This document shows, piece after piece, positions 63,642-64,000 of a stretch of DNA of 64,000 bases. The DNA comes from Symbiodinium natans (Eukaryota > Sar > Dinophyceae > Suessiales > Symbiodiniaceae), in NCBI GenBank assembly GCA_905221605.1, contig CAJNDS010002758.1:92115-156114 (forward strand), written 5' to 3'. Numbering within the stretch: position 1 is the stretch's first letter; each line of letters starts with the position of its first letter. A model generated the notes under the pieces. It did not search any database and was not told the origin of the DNA. It worked only from the letters and a program-made list of their open reading frames with translations. The position numbers and the translations under genes are program-made.

Positions 63642-63777
63642 TGCTAAACTTCAAGTCGCTCTTTTTCCTTGAACCGGTAAAAGGCGCTGTCGGTAAAACA
63701 TGAGTCACAAATCCACACATGCTCATCAACCCTTTGGGTTGGTAGGTGGGGTTCCCAGGTAGTAGAAAAACTTTACA
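63642..63777 (-). mobile_element. 136-bp 5' LTR of element C
   Basis: Identical to 54772-54907 and flanked outside by GCTTC (63778-63782), the target duplication. The full element spans 54772-63777, 9006 bp, minus orientation. Confidence 0.95.
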
Positions 63778-63782
63778 GCTTC

Positions 63783-64000
63783 TCATGAGAGCACTTCTGG
63801 CTCGAGCTTTCGGCTCAGAATCAAGACACGACCTAGGTCGTGTGATCAAGCTTACACAGAAAACAAGCCTCAAAACGATTCTCCAACACTGCACTGCATC
63901 ACAATGCACATGAGTCTGTCACTCGTGAGGTCACAAAACAAGTGCACTCCTCCTCTAAACAAAAACAAAGTACCCAACAACAATCCTCGGCAACAGGCAG
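63783..64000 (-). other. Continuation of the element B 5' region
   Basis: By position this should be upstream leader or 5' LTR of the element that C entered. The 220-bp LTR sequence is not seen here, so B's 5' LTR is presumably beyond the window. Confidence 0.4.

Noticed and set aside
63605-63909. Start of the 2105-codon minus frame at 63909
   Set aside because: It opens on GTG outside the element and runs through the 5' LTR and PBS; the true start must be inside element C.

Overview
The window looks like nuclear DNA of a dinoflagellate, most likely one related to Symbiodiniaceae. The reasons are TTTAGGG-type repeats, many short exon-like islands on one strand with AG|G acceptors, Ty1/copia elements primed by a TGGTAGCGGAGC site, and a retroelement of the type abundant in dinoflagellates (gag with Cys/His fingers, a methyltransferase-like domain, and a reverse transcriptase with a YFDDF active site). 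I see no bacterial-type operons, no rRNA and no obvious tRNA genes. The species call is inference.

Region 1 (1 to about 41.2 kb) is saturated with interstitial telomeric repeats in both orientations. They range from two or three units to about 360 bp and include local blocks of variant heptamers. Between them lie short unique islands, most of which carry a protein-like reading frame on the minus strand. Two encode clear EF-hand calcium-binding loops (20601-20662 and 22353-22424). I read the region as one or more very long, leftward-transcribed genes with many small exons and introns loaded with telomeric repeats. In about twenty islands CCCTAAA lies on the left and TTTAGGG on the right, so in the sense RNA an intron would start with UUUAGGG repeats and end with CCCUAAA repeats. 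Also present are small foldback/MITE-like families (one copy split by a telomeric block with a 10-bp target duplication), a 110-bp minisatellite (5.2-7.6 kb), and several micro- and minisatellites.

Region 2 (about 41.2 to 44.3 kb) has no telomeric repeats. It holds unrelated tandem repeats of 14, about 66, about 50 and about 230 bp.

Region 3 (44.3 to 64 kb) is nested and rearranged retroelements. Element A (44362-48163) is a broken Ty1/copia element with 83-bp LTRs in opposite orientation, a minus-strand RT-RNase H remnant, and a gag whose second half is inverted. Element B (about 48.2-54.77 kb, continuing beyond 63.78 kb) is a minus-strand gag / methyltransferase-like / RT-RNase H element with 220-bp LTR-like repeats, two in-frame UGA codons and a late frameshift. 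Element C (54772-63777) is a complete young Ty1/copia element inserted into B. It has identical 136-bp TG...CA LTRs, a 5-bp target duplication GCTTC, a PBS and a PPT, and three long reading frames. ORF2 and ORF3 meet at CTTTGAC, the same heptamer used for +1 frameshifting in bacterial RF2. Its polyprotein ends in an unusual membrane-anchored Cys/His extension.

Exon calls rest on reading short frames by eye. Outside the EF-hands they need transcript or protein alignment, and they are scored accordingly.
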